From Hyphomicrobiaceae bacterium (lineage in GTDB: Bacteria; Pseudomonadota; Alphaproteobacteria; Rhizobiales; Hyphomicrobiaceae): a stretch of 64,000 nucleotides of DNA. The notes beneath the pieces were generated by a model that worked only from the letters and a program-made list of their open reading frames with translations, did no database searches and had not been told where the DNA came from. Where the stretch lies: NCBI GenBank assembly GCA_023384095.1, contig JAHDXT010000002.1:1-64000 (forward strand). The letters run 5' to 3'. The translations under genes and the position numbers were made by a program. Of this stretch, positions 17,352 to 25,333 are shown piece by piece (the stretch's first letter is position 1; each line of letters begins with the position of its first letter).

Positions 17352-19493
17352 ATGCTGCACGGGGTGATGGCCGGTCTGGACCGGGCGAATGGCGCGAGCC
17401 TCTGCGCCCGGGTCGCTTTGCTCGTGCTGGCGGTCCTGATCGTCTCGTGGCCGCGCTGCTCGGGGGCCGAGGGCCGGGATCAGCCGGCCGACCTGCGGGA
17501 GCTCGTGCGCTCCCTGTCGGAAGATCTCGAGCCGGGAGAATTGTCGGGCAGTCCACCGGCGCTCGAGATACGGCGCGGCGGCAGGCTGTACGGCTATGCC
17601 TACTCGACGATGGCCGTGACAGGCTCGCTCGGCTATGCCGGACGGCCGCTCGACGTTCACGTGGTGCTGACGGCGGACGGTCGCATCGCGGCCGCGCGGC
17701 TTGCCCGCCACGAGGAGCCGATCCTGGTCATCGGCATCGCGGCCGACGCTCTGGAGGCGTTCGTTCGCGGGCTGCACGGCATCGACATCCGCCAGGCCGC
17801 GACGACGCGGGAATTCCGGCGCGGCGCGGGCCCGGACCACGTTGCCGGAGCCACCGTCTCGAGCGCGGTGATCCGCGATGCCGTCCTGCGCTCCGCCCGC
17901 GCGGTGGCCCGCTCGCGCGGGTTGCTCGAGGCGCCATCCCAGCCGGTGCAGATCGATCGGCTGACATTCACCAGGAAGAGCTGGCCCGAGCTGATGGCCG
18001 AAGGCGCCATCGCGCATCGCGTGGTCCGGCGCGGCGATGTCGCCGAGGCCTTCGGGCCGCCGGCCGCAGACGAGGCTGGCGACCTGTTCATCGAGCTCTA
18101 TGCGGCGGTGCTGTCGCCGCCGGCCATCGGCCAGAGCCTGATCGGCCGGCGAGCCTTTGAAAGGCTCGAAGGCGAGCTGTCCTCGGACGGAACCCTGCTG
18201 CTCGTCGCGGCCCGCGGACTGTACTCGTTCAAGGGGACCGAATGGACCCGGTCCGGAGCATTCGACCGTATCCAGATCGTGCAGGGGGCGAATACGATCA
18301 GGCTGTCCCGGGAGCAGCATGAGAACCGCGATCGGCTAACGGCGGAAGGTGCGCCGGAGCTGCGCGAGATCGGCCTGTTTCGTCTCCCTGGCGCCACCGG
18401 GTTCGATCCGGCGAAACCATGGCGGCTGGAGCTCCTGGTGGCGGACGAGGCGGAAGGGCGCTCGCAGGTCCTCGCGCTCGATCATAGCCTGCCCGCAGCC
18501 TACCTGATCGGGCAGGCGAGCTTGGCGCTGGCCCTTCACGAGCCGCCGGAGGAGGAGCTCTGGCAGCAGATCTGGCGGTCGCGCCGGATCGAGATCGCCA
18601 TGACGGCAGCCATGCTCCTGGTGCTCGCCGGAATTCTCTTCGCCCACGACGGTCTCGTCCGCAATGTGCGCATCTACCAGCGCACGCGCGCCGGCTTCCT
18701 TGCGGTGACAGTCGTGTTCCTGGGGCTCTATGCCGGGGCCCAGCTCTCGGTGGTGAATGTGATCACGTTCGCGCACGCGGTGCTGAGCCGCTTCCACTGG
18801 GAGCAGTTCCTTGCAGATCCGCTCATCTTCATCCTTTGGAGCTTCGTGGCGCTGTCCATGCTGTTCTGGGGAAGGGGCGTGTTCTGTGGATGGCTATGCC
18901 CGTTCGGGGCGCTGCAGGAGCTGCTGAACGTCGCAGCGCGCCGGCTCGGCATCCGCCAGATCGAGCTGCCTTGGCCGCTGCACGAACGCCTCTGGCCAAT
19001 CAAGTATATCGCGTTCCTTCTGATCCTCGGCATATCGTTCAAGTCGATCCCTGACGCGTTCGCGCTCGCCGAGATCGAGCCTTTCAAGACGATCGTCGTG
19101 CTGAAGCTCGCGCGCGCCTGGCCGTTCGTCGTCTATGCGATCGCATTGCTGGCGGCGGGGCTGTTCATCGAGCGCTTCTACTGCCGGTACGTCTGCCCGC
19201 TGGGGGCGGCGCTCGCCATCCCGGCACGGCTGCGCCTCTTCGAATGGCTGAAGCGGCGGCCGCAGTGCGGGCGCGAGTGCCGTATCTGCGCCGTGCGCTG
19301 CACGGTCCAGGCGATCAATCCGCTGGGGCAGATCGTCCCCAACGAGTGCATCTATTGCCTGAAATGCCAGGCCAGCTACTACGACGCCACGACCTGCCTT
19401 CCTCTGAAGCAGCGGGCGCAGAGGCGCGCCGTGCCGGCTTTCGCACTCCCGCCAGCGGTAAAGCACCTCGCTGTGGAGGACGCCGATGCCTGA
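17352..19493 (+). CDS. nirI: NirI/NosR-family flavoprotein-polyferredoxin regulator
   Basis: A 713-aa membrane protein of the NosR/NirI family. An N-terminal signal/TM (residues 18-36) leads to a periplasmic FMN-binding domain with the flavinylation motif DHVAGAT (residues 162-168; FMN expected on Thr168). Several membrane spans follow. FCGWLCP (about 512-516) and YCRYVCP (about 611-615) resemble NapH/NosR loops. Two cytoplasmic [4Fe-4S] motifs end the protein (C639-X3-C-X2-C-X3-C and CIYCLKC near 667). In Paracoccus, NirI is needed for nirS expression or activity. GGAGGACGG sits right before the ATG. It overlaps nirX by 8 nt. NosR is the close alternative, but nosZ is absent. Confidence 0.88.
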   Translation: MLHGVMAGLDRANGASLCARVALLVLAVLIVSWPRCSGAEGRDQPADLRELVRSLSEDLEPGELSGSPPALEIRRGGRLYGYAYSTMAVTGSLGYAGRPLDVHVVLTADGRIAAARLARHEEPILVIGIAADALEAFVRGLHGIDIRQAATTREFRRGAGPDHVAGATVSSAVIRDAVLRSARAVARSRGLLEAPSQPVQIDRLTFTRKSWPELMAEGAIAHRVVRRGDVAEAFGPPAADEAGDLFIELYAAVLSPPAIGQSLIGRRAFERLEGELSSDGTLLLVAARGLYSFKGTEWTRSGAFDRIQIVQGANTIRLSREQHENRDRLTAEGAPELREIGLFRLPGATGFDPAKPWRLELLVADEAEGRSQVLALDHSLPAAYLIGQASLALALHEPPEEELWQQIWRSRRIEIAMTAAMLLVLAGILFAHDGLVRNVRIYQRTRAGFLAVTVVFLGLYAGAQLSVVNVITFAHAVLSRFHWEQFLADPLIFILWSFVALSMLFWGRGVFCGWLCPFGALQELLNVAARRLGIRQIELPWPLHERLWPIKYIAFLLILGISFKSIPDAFALAEIEPFKTIVVLKLARAWPFVVYAIALLAAGLFIERFYCRYVCPLGAALAIPARLRLFEWLKRRPQCGRECRICAVRCTVQAINPLGQIVPNECIYCLKCQASYYDATTCLPLKQRAQRRAVPAFALPPAVKHLAVEDADA

Positions 19494-20448
19494 CCGCCGC
19501 ATCAGCCGCCGCACCCTGTTCCTCCTCGCGGCGGCAGGGGCCGTGGTGCTGCCCGCCGCGGCGTCCCGGGCGCCGGCAGTCGAGTGGAATGGGCATGCGC
19601 TCGGCGCCCAGGCCCGCATGGTCTTTCTCGGCGCGGACCGGCTCGAGGCGGAGCATGCGATCAGCGACTGTCTCGACGAGATCGAACGGCTCGAGCGGAT
19701 CTTCAGCCTTCATCGCGAAGATTCGGAGCTCGTCCGCCTCAACGGCGACGGCGAGCTGCTGCATCCCTCGCTCGATCTGCTGCGCCTTCTGCGCCAGACT
19801 CAACACCTCAGCCGGGCAACAGGCGGCCTGTTCGACCCCACGATCCAGCCGCTGTGGCGGCTCCTGGCCGGCTGGTATGCAGATGATCCGGAGGGGGCGC
19901 CGCCCCCGCCGGATCGGCTCGCCGCGGCCATGTCGTCCATCGGCATGGACCGCGTGCAGATCGGGAGCGGCCGGGTCCGACTCGCGCAGCGCGCGCGCCT
20001 CACCCTCAACGGCATCGCCCAGGGCTACATTACCGATCAGGTGGCCCTGCGCCTGCGGCGCCGCGGCTGGACCAACGTGCTCATCGACATCGGCGAGGTT
20101 GCGGCGTTGGGAGGGCGAGCGGACGGCCGCCCATTCGACATCGCGGTCCGCGGCGGGCCGCTGCGCATCTCACTCGCCGACGCGGCGCTGGCGACATCGT
20201 CGGTGAACAGCCTCATGCTCTCCGCGCGCCGCCGACTCAGCCACCTGATCCATCCGGGAACTGCTGCGACGCCGGCCCATTGGCAGAGCGTCACGGTGCG
20301 CAATGCGACGGCTGCAGTGGCGGACGGCCTGTCGACGGCCCTTGCCCTGGCGTCGCCCGACGAGATAGAGGCGATCGTCGGTCGATTTCCGGGCACGCGC
20401 GCCTGGGCGACGCGGGCCGACGGTGCGACAACGGTGTTCAGTTCCTGA
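19486..20448 (+). CDS. nirX: NirX, ApbE-type FMN transferase
   Basis: A 320-aa exported ApbE-family protein. MPDRRISRRTLFLLAAAGA resembles a Tat signal. The family segments TGGLFDPTIQPLW, LNGIAQGYITDQVA, LIDIGEVAALGG, HLIHPGT and VADGLSTAL are all present. ApbE proteins attach FMN covalently to Thr in a D-x-x-(A/S)GAT motif, and the neighbouring NirI has exactly such a motif, so NirI is the obvious substrate. The genes overlap by 8 nt (translational coupling). The name follows Paracoccus nirX. Confidence 0.9.
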   Translation: MPDRRISRRTLFLLAAAGAVVLPAAASRAPAVEWNGHALGAQARMVFLGADRLEAEHAISDCLDEIERLERIFSLHREDSELVRLNGDGELLHPSLDLLRLLRQTQHLSRATGGLFDPTIQPLWRLLAGWYADDPEGAPPPPDRLAAAMSSIGMDRVQIGSGRVRLAQRARLTLNGIAQGYITDQVALRLRRRGWTNVLIDIGEVAALGGRADGRPFDIAVRGGPLRISLADAALATSSVNSLMLSARRRLSHLIHPGTAATPAHWQSVTVRNATAAVADGLSTALALASPDEIEAIVGRFPGTRAWATRADGATTVFSS

Positions 20449-20458
20449 TTCCAGCGGC

Positions 20459-20472
20459 TTAACCGAGGTCAA
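20459..20472 (+). promoter_or_regulatory. Dnr/NnrR-type site upstream of the cytochrome c gene
   Basis: TTAACCGAGGTCAA; read on the other strand this is TTGACCTCGGTTAA, one base away from the sites at 17274 and 27901. It begins 11 nt after the nirX stop and is centred 86 nt before the cytochrome c ATG. A start at -41.5 would be near 20507; the -10 (CAAGTT, 20495-20500) is weak. Confidence 0.65.
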
Positions 20473-20551
20473 GGATCGCGCGGCGCCATGCCGCCAAGTT
20501 CTGCGCCAATGCAATGACGGACGCGCAGCCAGGAATCCGGGAGAGAAGTCG

Positions 20552-20941
20552 ATGATTGCATGCTTGCGGTACCCAGCCATGCTGCTCAGCATCGCAGCGC
20601 TCAGCGCGACAGCGCTGGCCGGGGGCAATGTCGAGAAGGGCGAGGCCGTGTTCCGCAAGTGCAAGGCGTGCCACGACGTCGGCCCAAACGCCAAGAACAA
20701 GGTCGGGCCGCAGCTCAACCAGATCATCGGACGCAAGGCGGCGTCAGTGGAGGGCTATTCCTACTCGGCCGCATTCAAGGAGCTGGGGCAGAACGGCCTC
20801 GTCTGGAGCGAGGAGAAGCTCGACAAGTATCTCGAGAAGCCGAATGCGCTCGTGCAGAAGACAAAAATGGTCTTTCCCGGACTGTCGGACGAGGAGGATC
20901 GCGAGGATCTTCTAAGCTATCTGAAGCAGTTCTCGAAGTAG
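20552..20941 (+). CDS. class I periplasmic cytochrome c (c2/c550 type)
   Basis: A 129-aa protein with a signal peptide (residues 1-23, SATALA), the heme motif C37KAC40H41, DVGPNAKNKVGPQLN typical of c2/c550 cytochromes, and Met106 in KTKMVFPG as the probable second heme ligand. GGGAGAG precedes the ATG. Its own Dnr-like site suggests induction with nirS, so it is the likely electron donor to NirS and possibly to the CuA enzyme at 25334-27650. A 12-bp tandem repeat covers its stop codon. Confidence 0.92.
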   Translation: MIACLRYPAMLLSIAALSATALAGGNVEKGEAVFRKCKACHDVGPNAKNKVGPQLNQIIGRKAASVEGYSYSAAFKELGQNGLVWSEEKLDKYLEKPNALVQKTKMVFPGLSDEEDREDLLSYLKQFSK

Positions 20942-20955
20942 CTCTCGAAGTAGCT
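20932..20955 (+). repeat. tandem 12-bp duplication across the cytochrome c stop codon
   Basis: CTCGAAGTAGCT occurs twice in direct succession (20932-20943 and 20944-20955). The first copy contains the stop TAG. It appears to be a recent slippage event with no effect on the protein. Confidence 0.8.
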
Positions 20956-20966
20956 CCGGGGGGAGT

Positions 20967-21027
20967 GAGGGTCGGCGTTAGGGAATCGCGGGGCGTTGCG
21001 CAAGCTTCCGCCCTCGAGCCGACCCTC
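20967..21027. terminator. inverted repeat between convergent cytochrome c and hemerythrin genes
   Basis: GAGGGTCGGC (20967-20976) and GCCGACCCTC (21018-21027) are perfect 10-bp arms around a 41-nt loop, in the 163-nt gap between the two convergent genes. It could act as a bidirectional terminator; there is no T-run. Confidence 0.45.
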
Positions 21028-21081
21028 TATTCATCTGTCGATGGGGGAAGTGGAACGCGTGCTGCGCCGGGCGCGGCCCAG

Positions 21082-21112
21082 GCTGTCGCTATACGCGCTG
21101 TCGGCTATACGC
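21082..21112. repeat. near-perfect 15/16-bp tandem repeat at the hemerythrin stop codon
   Basis: GCTGTCGCTATACGC (21082-21096) is followed directly by GCTGTCGGCTATACGC (21097-21112). The second copy contains the stop of the minus-strand hemerythrin gene. Like the repeat at 20932 it looks like slippage duplication. Confidence 0.7.
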
Positions 21113-21503
21113 CGAGCATCCGGTGCAGCCGCGCGTCCTTGGTCTTGAAGTGGTCGACGAACCAGTCGCGCACGGCGCGGCCGAGGGCGACCTCGTAATC
21201 GACGAACACGCCGCTCTCGTGGGCATCCATGATGTCGCGGATGTCGTCGAGCAGCTTCTCGTGGTCTGACTTGTGCGCCGCATACTCGTCGTAGCGGTGC
21301 TTGCGCATCACAGTCTCCTCGAGCGCGAAGTGGGCCGAGATCTTCGCGAAGACCTCGCCGAGGAAGCCGCTCACGACCTCTTTCGCCGCATTCGCCCCGA
21401 GGTAGGCGTGGAGCTTATTGATGAGATCGACGAGCTCGCGGTGCTCGTGATCGACCTCCGCCACTCCGGTCTCGAACTCGGGTCGCCACTCGATCAGCGC
21501 CAT
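21105..21503 (-). CDS. bacteriohemerythrin
   Basis: A 132-aa di-iron hemerythrin. The iron-binding pattern is complete: DHEHRELVDLINKLH, HFALEETVMRKHRYDEYAAHKSDHEKLL and DWFVDHFKTKD give the seven-ligand His/Glu/Asp set. Such single-domain proteins bind O2 or NO. It is the last gene of the heme-copper enzyme operon, starting 8 nt after the preceding gene stop with GAGGAC as ribosome site. A role in binding or delivering O2/NO near the cytoplasmic side of the membrane is inference. Confidence 0.92.
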   Translation of the reverse strand: MALIEWRPEFETGVAEVDHEHRELVDLINKLHAYLGANAAKEVVSGFLGEVFAKISAHFALEETVMRKHRYDEYAAHKSDHEKLLDDIRDIMDAHESGVFVDYEVALGRAVRDWFVDHFKTKDARLHRMLGV

Positions 21504-21511
21504 GACTGTCC

Positions 21512-22015
21512 TCAGCGGATGATGAATGTACCCTGGTCGCCGCTGAAGTCTACCGCCAGACTCTGCTGCGGCGCCAGCTCCAGGTCCTCCCGGCGCTCGT
21601 AGTCGAAGCCGTCGGTGCGGGCGCTGTCGCGCAGGCGCACGGTGATCTCGTGCCGGCCGGGCTCGACCTGGAACTTGCGGTATACGCGGGCGGGGCCGTC
21701 GCTGGACAGGCCGGTGGGCTGAACGACCTCGTCGTAGATCGCCACCTCGTCCAGGAGAAGCTGGATGCGTATCGGCAGCCGCTCGCGTCCGCAGGTATGC
21801 GGCCGGCGCTTGCTGGGAGGCAGCTTGGCGATCTCCTCCGTCGAGAGCCGACGGCATTCCTCGATGCGGTTGGCGCCATGCGCGAAGCTGATCTTGATCT
21901 GCGCACGGTCGGGGGGGAAGTATTCTATGGACGGCCGGCTTGCGAGGTAGCCGACGCCGAAGGCCACGAGCGCGTAGACGGCGCCCTGGCCGGCATATCG
22001 CGCCAGGTCAGCCAC
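21512..22015 (-). CDS. membrane-anchored protein of unknown function
   Basis: A 167-aa protein I do not recognise. It has one N-terminal membrane segment (about residues 10-26, GAVYALVAFGVGYLA) and then a soluble part rich in beta-type sequence, with two cysteines (EECRRL and HTCGRE) and a C-terminal half resembling a small beta sandwich (GRHEITVRLRDS, LAVDFSGDQGTFIIR). The segment after the helix should be periplasmic, where the two cysteines could pair or hold metal. It overlaps the upstream fusion gene by 8 nt and is 8 nt before hemerythrin. It may be a structural or assembly subunit of the enzyme encoded by the operon. Confidence 0.7.
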   Translation of the reverse strand: MADLARYAGQGAVYALVAFGVGYLASRPSIEYFPPDRAQIKISFAHGANRIEECRRLSTEEIAKLPPSKRRPHTCGRERLPIRIQLLLDEVAIYDEVVQPTGLSSDGPARVYRKFQVEPGRHEITVRLRDSARTDGFDYERREDLELAPQQSLAVDFSGDQGTFIIR

Positions 22016-23585
22016 TTATGAACTCCTCCATCTTCGCCACGCGGCGTAGCTCCGGCTTCGCCTGCGGCGCGGGCAGCCGATCGAGCTCGGCGGCGAACTC
22101 TCGCAGCAGCGTGTCGAGCTTGGCCCCACCTAGCCGGCCGGCCCACAGCGTCTTGAGCCGCTCCGAAGGCACCCGGGCCCGCAATTGCGGGTCCCGCGCC
22201 CGCGCGAGCCGAGCCCCGGTCCACTTGACGCCGAACCGCGCATGGCCGCTGTTCTCACAGCAGCCGCTCAGCACGACGCCATCGGCGAGGCCCTTGCTCA
22301 GCACGTAGTCGATGAACGAGGGCGGCAACTGGCCGATGCAGCGCAGGCTGACGGAAGCGACGCCGGGTCCCGTGAGGCCGGCGAGCGGGGTTGCGTGCTC
22401 GCAGCCGAAGACGAGGATGCGGCTCTTGCCGCGCAGCTTGCCTGCAGCCGCATGCACGGTATCGCGGAGCATGCCGATGCTGTGATCGGGCAGGTCGATG
22501 CCGGGGATCAGGTCGGATGCGGTCCGGAACGGCATCGAGGTCGGGCACGCGCCGGCGCAGATCCCGCAGCCGACGCACAATGCCGGATTGACCATGGCCT
22601 GGCGCTCGAACGGGCGCCCGTCGGTGCGGCCGACCATCATGATGGCGCTGTACGGGCAATCATTGAAGCATCTGACGCAACCGTTGCAGTTGGCAAGGTC
22701 GACGACCGCGGCGGGCGGCTTGCGCATGGGCGGCAGCCACGGCATCGCAACGAGAACCAGCAGCAGAGCGCCCGACGCGCCCCACGTCACCGGCCCGGGC
22801 CAGGTGTCGAGCAGGGGAAAGAGCGGCAGATAGAACCAGTCGAGGCCGACCGCAACCGGCACTTTGGAAAGGTCCGCGGGCCCCTGGCTCGTCGCAGGGT
22901 GCACGAGCGACAGCACCAGCATGGTCAGAAAGACCCCGATGGCCAGCCCGCGCGGCGGGTTGATGCGCGGCTTCGTCACCCGCTGGAGGTGCACCCACAG
23001 AATGATCAGCGCGATGAGCGGCACCGCGATGTGCATGAACACCATCAGCGTGAAGAACCGGCTCTCGAGCGTCTCGGGCGAGAAGAAGTTCTTGGCGATG
23101 GGCTCGCCGAAGATGGGCAGCTTGTCGAGCCATTCGGTCGTCACCAGCGCCACGTACTGCGCCAGCGTGTCCCAGACCATCCAGTAGCCCGTGATGCCGG
23201 CCACGAACACCAGCACGAGGACCGGCACGCCGGTCACCCAGCTGAACCAGCGTACGCCGCGGTACCGGTCGAGCCCGAACTCCCTTGTCAGATGCGCAAA
23301 CATAACGATGATCAGCCCGTCCGAGGCGTAGCGGTGCAGGCTGCGCATGACCCCCGCCGCGTACCACTGGTCGCGGGTCATGTACTCGACGGATTCATAG
23401 GCATCGTGGACGCTCGTCTCGAAGAAGACGAACAGGTAGATGCCGCTGACGGTGATCACCCAGTAGAAGAAGAACCCGAGCGCGCCGAGGTTGAGCAAAG
23501 GGTTCCACTCTGGCGGGAACACCTTGTTGAGCACAGCCTCGGCCAGGTCGAAGCCCCGGCGTATCGGGACGCGGAGGAAATTCAT
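22008..23585 (-). CDS. cytochrome b / ferredoxin / MvhD-like fusion protein
   Basis: A 525-aa three-part protein. Residues 1-280 are a bc1/b6-type cytochrome b with two H-X13-H pairs (H84/H98 and H185/H199) for two b hemes, plus an extra membrane span near 266-282. Residues 295-350 hold two [4Fe-4S] motifs (C300-X2-C-X2-C-X3-CP and C337-X2-C-X2-C-X3-CP). Residues 388-460 match the MvhD/FrhD-type iron-sulfur domain (FGCEHA, C416, GCCENSGHARFG), normally a partner of heterodisulfide reductase. It should move electrons between quinone, b hemes and a cytosolic iron-sulfur carrier. The ATG overlaps the sco stop (TGATG). The frame is open far upstream, but that part is antisense-like noise over sco and ctaB. 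Confidence 0.85.
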   Translation of the reverse strand: MNFLRVPIRRGFDLAEAVLNKVFPPEWNPLLNLGALGFFFYWVITVSGIYLFVFFETSVHDAYESVEYMTRDQWYAAGVMRSLHRYASDGLIIVMFAHLTREFGLDRYRGVRWFSWVTGVPVLVLVFVAGITGYWMVWDTLAQYVALVTTEWLDKLPIFGEPIAKNFFSPETLESRFFTLMVFMHIAVPLIALIILWVHLQRVTKPRINPPRGLAIGVFLTMLVLSLVHPATSQGPADLSKVPVAVGLDWFYLPLFPLLDTWPGPVTWGASGALLLVLVAMPWLPPMRKPPAAVVDLANCNGCVRCFNDCPYSAIMMVGRTDGRPFERQAMVNPALCVGCGICAGACPTSMPFRTASDLIPGIDLPDHSIGMLRDTVHAAAGKLRGKSRILVFGCEHATPLAGLTGPGVASVSLRCIGQLPPSFIDYVLSKGLADGVVLSGCCENSGHARFGVKWTGARLARARDPQLRARVPSERLKTLWAGRLGGAKLDTLLREFAAELDRLPAPQAKPELRRVAKMEEFISG

Positions 23586-24379
23586 CAGGAGGGCCTTGCA
23601 CCGCTGGCGGAGGAGCGCCGCCACTCGCGGGCCAGCACTACGACGATCAGGATGAAGCACGCTATCCCGATCCCGACGCTGACGAAAAGCGAATAGTTGA
23701 AGCGGTAGCGTCCGGAGCTCGGATCGTAGACGGTGCAGAAGTAGCGGATGCGGTCGATCAGCCCATCCACCGACCGCAGCGGCTCGAAGCGCCCGAACAC
23801 CAGTGCTTTCAGCGGATCGACGATGACCGGCGGCTCGAAGACGGACCCGTAGACCTGCTGACTGAGCCGGCCCCGAGCGTCGATGAGGCTGACCTGCGCC
23901 AGGTGGTCGAAGCCCCCCGCCCGGCTGTAGATCCCGAAGCCGACCGTGCGCGCCAGAGCGTCGAGGCTCTCCTCGTCTGCGGCCAGGAAGGTCCAGTTGG
24001 GAATGTCGATGCCGCGGGTGCGCGCGAAGGCTCGCAGCCGCGACGGCGTGTCGTTCCTCGTATCGAAACCGACGGTGATCACGGCGAAGCTGTCGTCCCC
24101 GAGCGCCTTGCGGGCGACCTTGACCGCCGGATAGAGGCTCTCGAGCAGCGTCGGGCAGACATCCGCGCAGCTCGTGTAGATCATGCTGACGAGCAGCGGC
24201 TTGCCACGGTAATCCATCAGCCGGACGGTGCTGCCATCGGTGTCGGTAAAGGCGAGATCGGGCAGGTATTGGCCGACCGCCTCCTGCGACAGCGCGATGG
24301 CGTCCTCCGCGTTGCCCGCCGCCGCCGGCCGCGGAAGCAGTGCGGCAGCGAGTGCCAACGCGATGAAGGCCAGCTTCAT
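23585..24379 (-). CDS. SCO1/SenC-type copper chaperone
   Basis: A 264-aa Sco protein: signal peptide (1-21), thioredoxin fold with the copper site TSC71ADVC75P and His159 (GGFDHL), and a C-terminal membrane helix (about 230-252). The C-terminal anchor is less common than the usual N-terminal one. Sco proteins deliver copper to the CuA centre of subunit II, which fits the intact CuA site at 27084-27650. The start overlaps ctaB by ATGA. Confidence 0.9.
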   Translation of the reverse strand: MKLAFIALALAAALLPRPAAAGNAEDAIALSQEAVGQYLPDLAFTDTDGSTVRLMDYRGKPLLVSMIYTSCADVCPTLLESLYPAVKVARKALGDDSFAVITVGFDTRNDTPSRLRAFARTRGIDIPNWTFLAADEESLDALARTVGFGIYSRAGGFDHLAQVSLIDARGRLSQQVYGSVFEPPVIVDPLKALVFGRFEPLRSVDGLIDRIRYFCTVYDPSSGRYRFNYSLFVSVGIGIACFILIVVVLAREWRRSSASGARPS

Positions 24380-25293
24380 GCCATGCCTCCTCCGAGCATC
24401 CATCGGTCGAGAAGGACGCCGGAAAGGAGAAGCAGGAGCTGCGCCAGCGAGGCGAAGAAGTTCCGGATCGCGTTTCGCCGTGTCGGGGCGCGCACCAGCG
24501 CGACGCTGGCCGCGGTGAAGAGAGAGCCGCTGACGATCGCGAAAACGAGGTAGATCCAGCCCATGCCGAATGCCGCAGGCGCCAGCGCGATGAGCGACAG
24601 TGCGGCGGTGTGGGCGAGGATGACATGCGCACAGACGCGGTCGCCGACGACCACCGGCAGCATCGGCACGAGATTGGCCGCATAGTCGTCGCGCGCCGCG
24701 ATGGCCAGGCTCCAGAAGTGCGGCGGCGTCCACAGGAACAGGACGACGGCGAGCAGCACGGCCTCCGTGGACAGCCGGGGGTCCACGGCCGCGGCGCCGG
24801 CCAGCACCGCGAAGCTGCCGGCAAGGCCGCCGACGACGATGTTCAGCCATGTGCGCCGCTTCAGCCACACGGTGTAGACGATGCCGTAAGTGAGCGCGCC
24901 CATGACCGTGTAGAACGCCGCCCACGCATTGGCGGAAGCTGCCGCCAGCGCCGCCGCGGCCGCGAGCAGCGCGAGGATGGCGGCGAGCCACAGACCGCCG
25001 GCTTCGAGACGCCCGCTTGCAAAGGGCCTCGTTGCAGTGCGCGTCATGCGGGCGTCGAGGTCGGCTTCGGCCCACTGGTTGAAAGCGCCGGCGGCGCCTG
25101 CCGCCAGCAGAACGGCGATGGCCACCGCCGCTCCGCACCAGACCTCGGGCAGGGGGCCCGGCGAGATGGCAAGCCCCCCGATCGCGCTCAGCATGATCGA
25201 CACCGCGATCCGCGGCTTGAAGATCCCCACTACCTCCCGGGCGGTCAGCCGCGCCGGGAGAATGGCTGCCTGTGCGATTTCAGCCCTGTTCAT
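24376..25293 (-). CDS. ctaB: protoheme IX farnesyltransferase (heme O synthase)
   Basis: A 305-aa UbiA-superfamily membrane protein. The prenyl-diphosphate motif FNQWAEADLDARMTRTATRPFASG (seen as NQWAEADLDARM followed by TRTATRP) and the second motif TPPHFWSLAIAARDDYAANLVPM identify CtaB/CyoE. It makes heme O from heme B. No heme A synthase (ctaA) is in the window, so the neighbouring enzyme may use heme O, or heme A made elsewhere. It lies 40 nt after subunit I and overlaps sco by 4 nt. Confidence 0.93.
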   Translation of the reverse strand: MNRAEIAQAAILPARLTAREVVGIFKPRIAVSIMLSAIGGLAISPGPLPEVWCGAAVAIAVLLAAGAAGAFNQWAEADLDARMTRTATRPFASGRLEAGGLWLAAILALLAAAAALAAASANAWAAFYTVMGALTYGIVYTVWLKRRTWLNIVVGGLAGSFAVLAGAAAVDPRLSTEAVLLAVVLFLWTPPHFWSLAIAARDDYAANLVPMLPVVVGDRVCAHVILAHTAALSLIALAPAAFGMGWIYLVFAIVSGSLFTAASVALVRAPTRRNAIRNFFASLAQLLLLLSGVLLDRWMLGGGMA

Positions 25294-25333
25294 GACCTCC
25301 TCCTGCGGACGGTTCGGCGCAGCGGAGCGGCGC

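Noticed and set aside
17352-19493. Annotation as NosR of a nitrous oxide reductase cluster
   Set aside because: The protein is of the NosR/NirI family, but it adjoins nirS and nirX and no nosZ, nosD, nosF, nosY or nosL is present.
23586-24824. Upstream extension of the cytochrome b fusion frame (to 938 aa)
   Set aside because: The extra N-terminal part overlaps sco and ctaB and is low-complexity; the cytochrome b family N-terminus begins at 23585 next to the sco stop.
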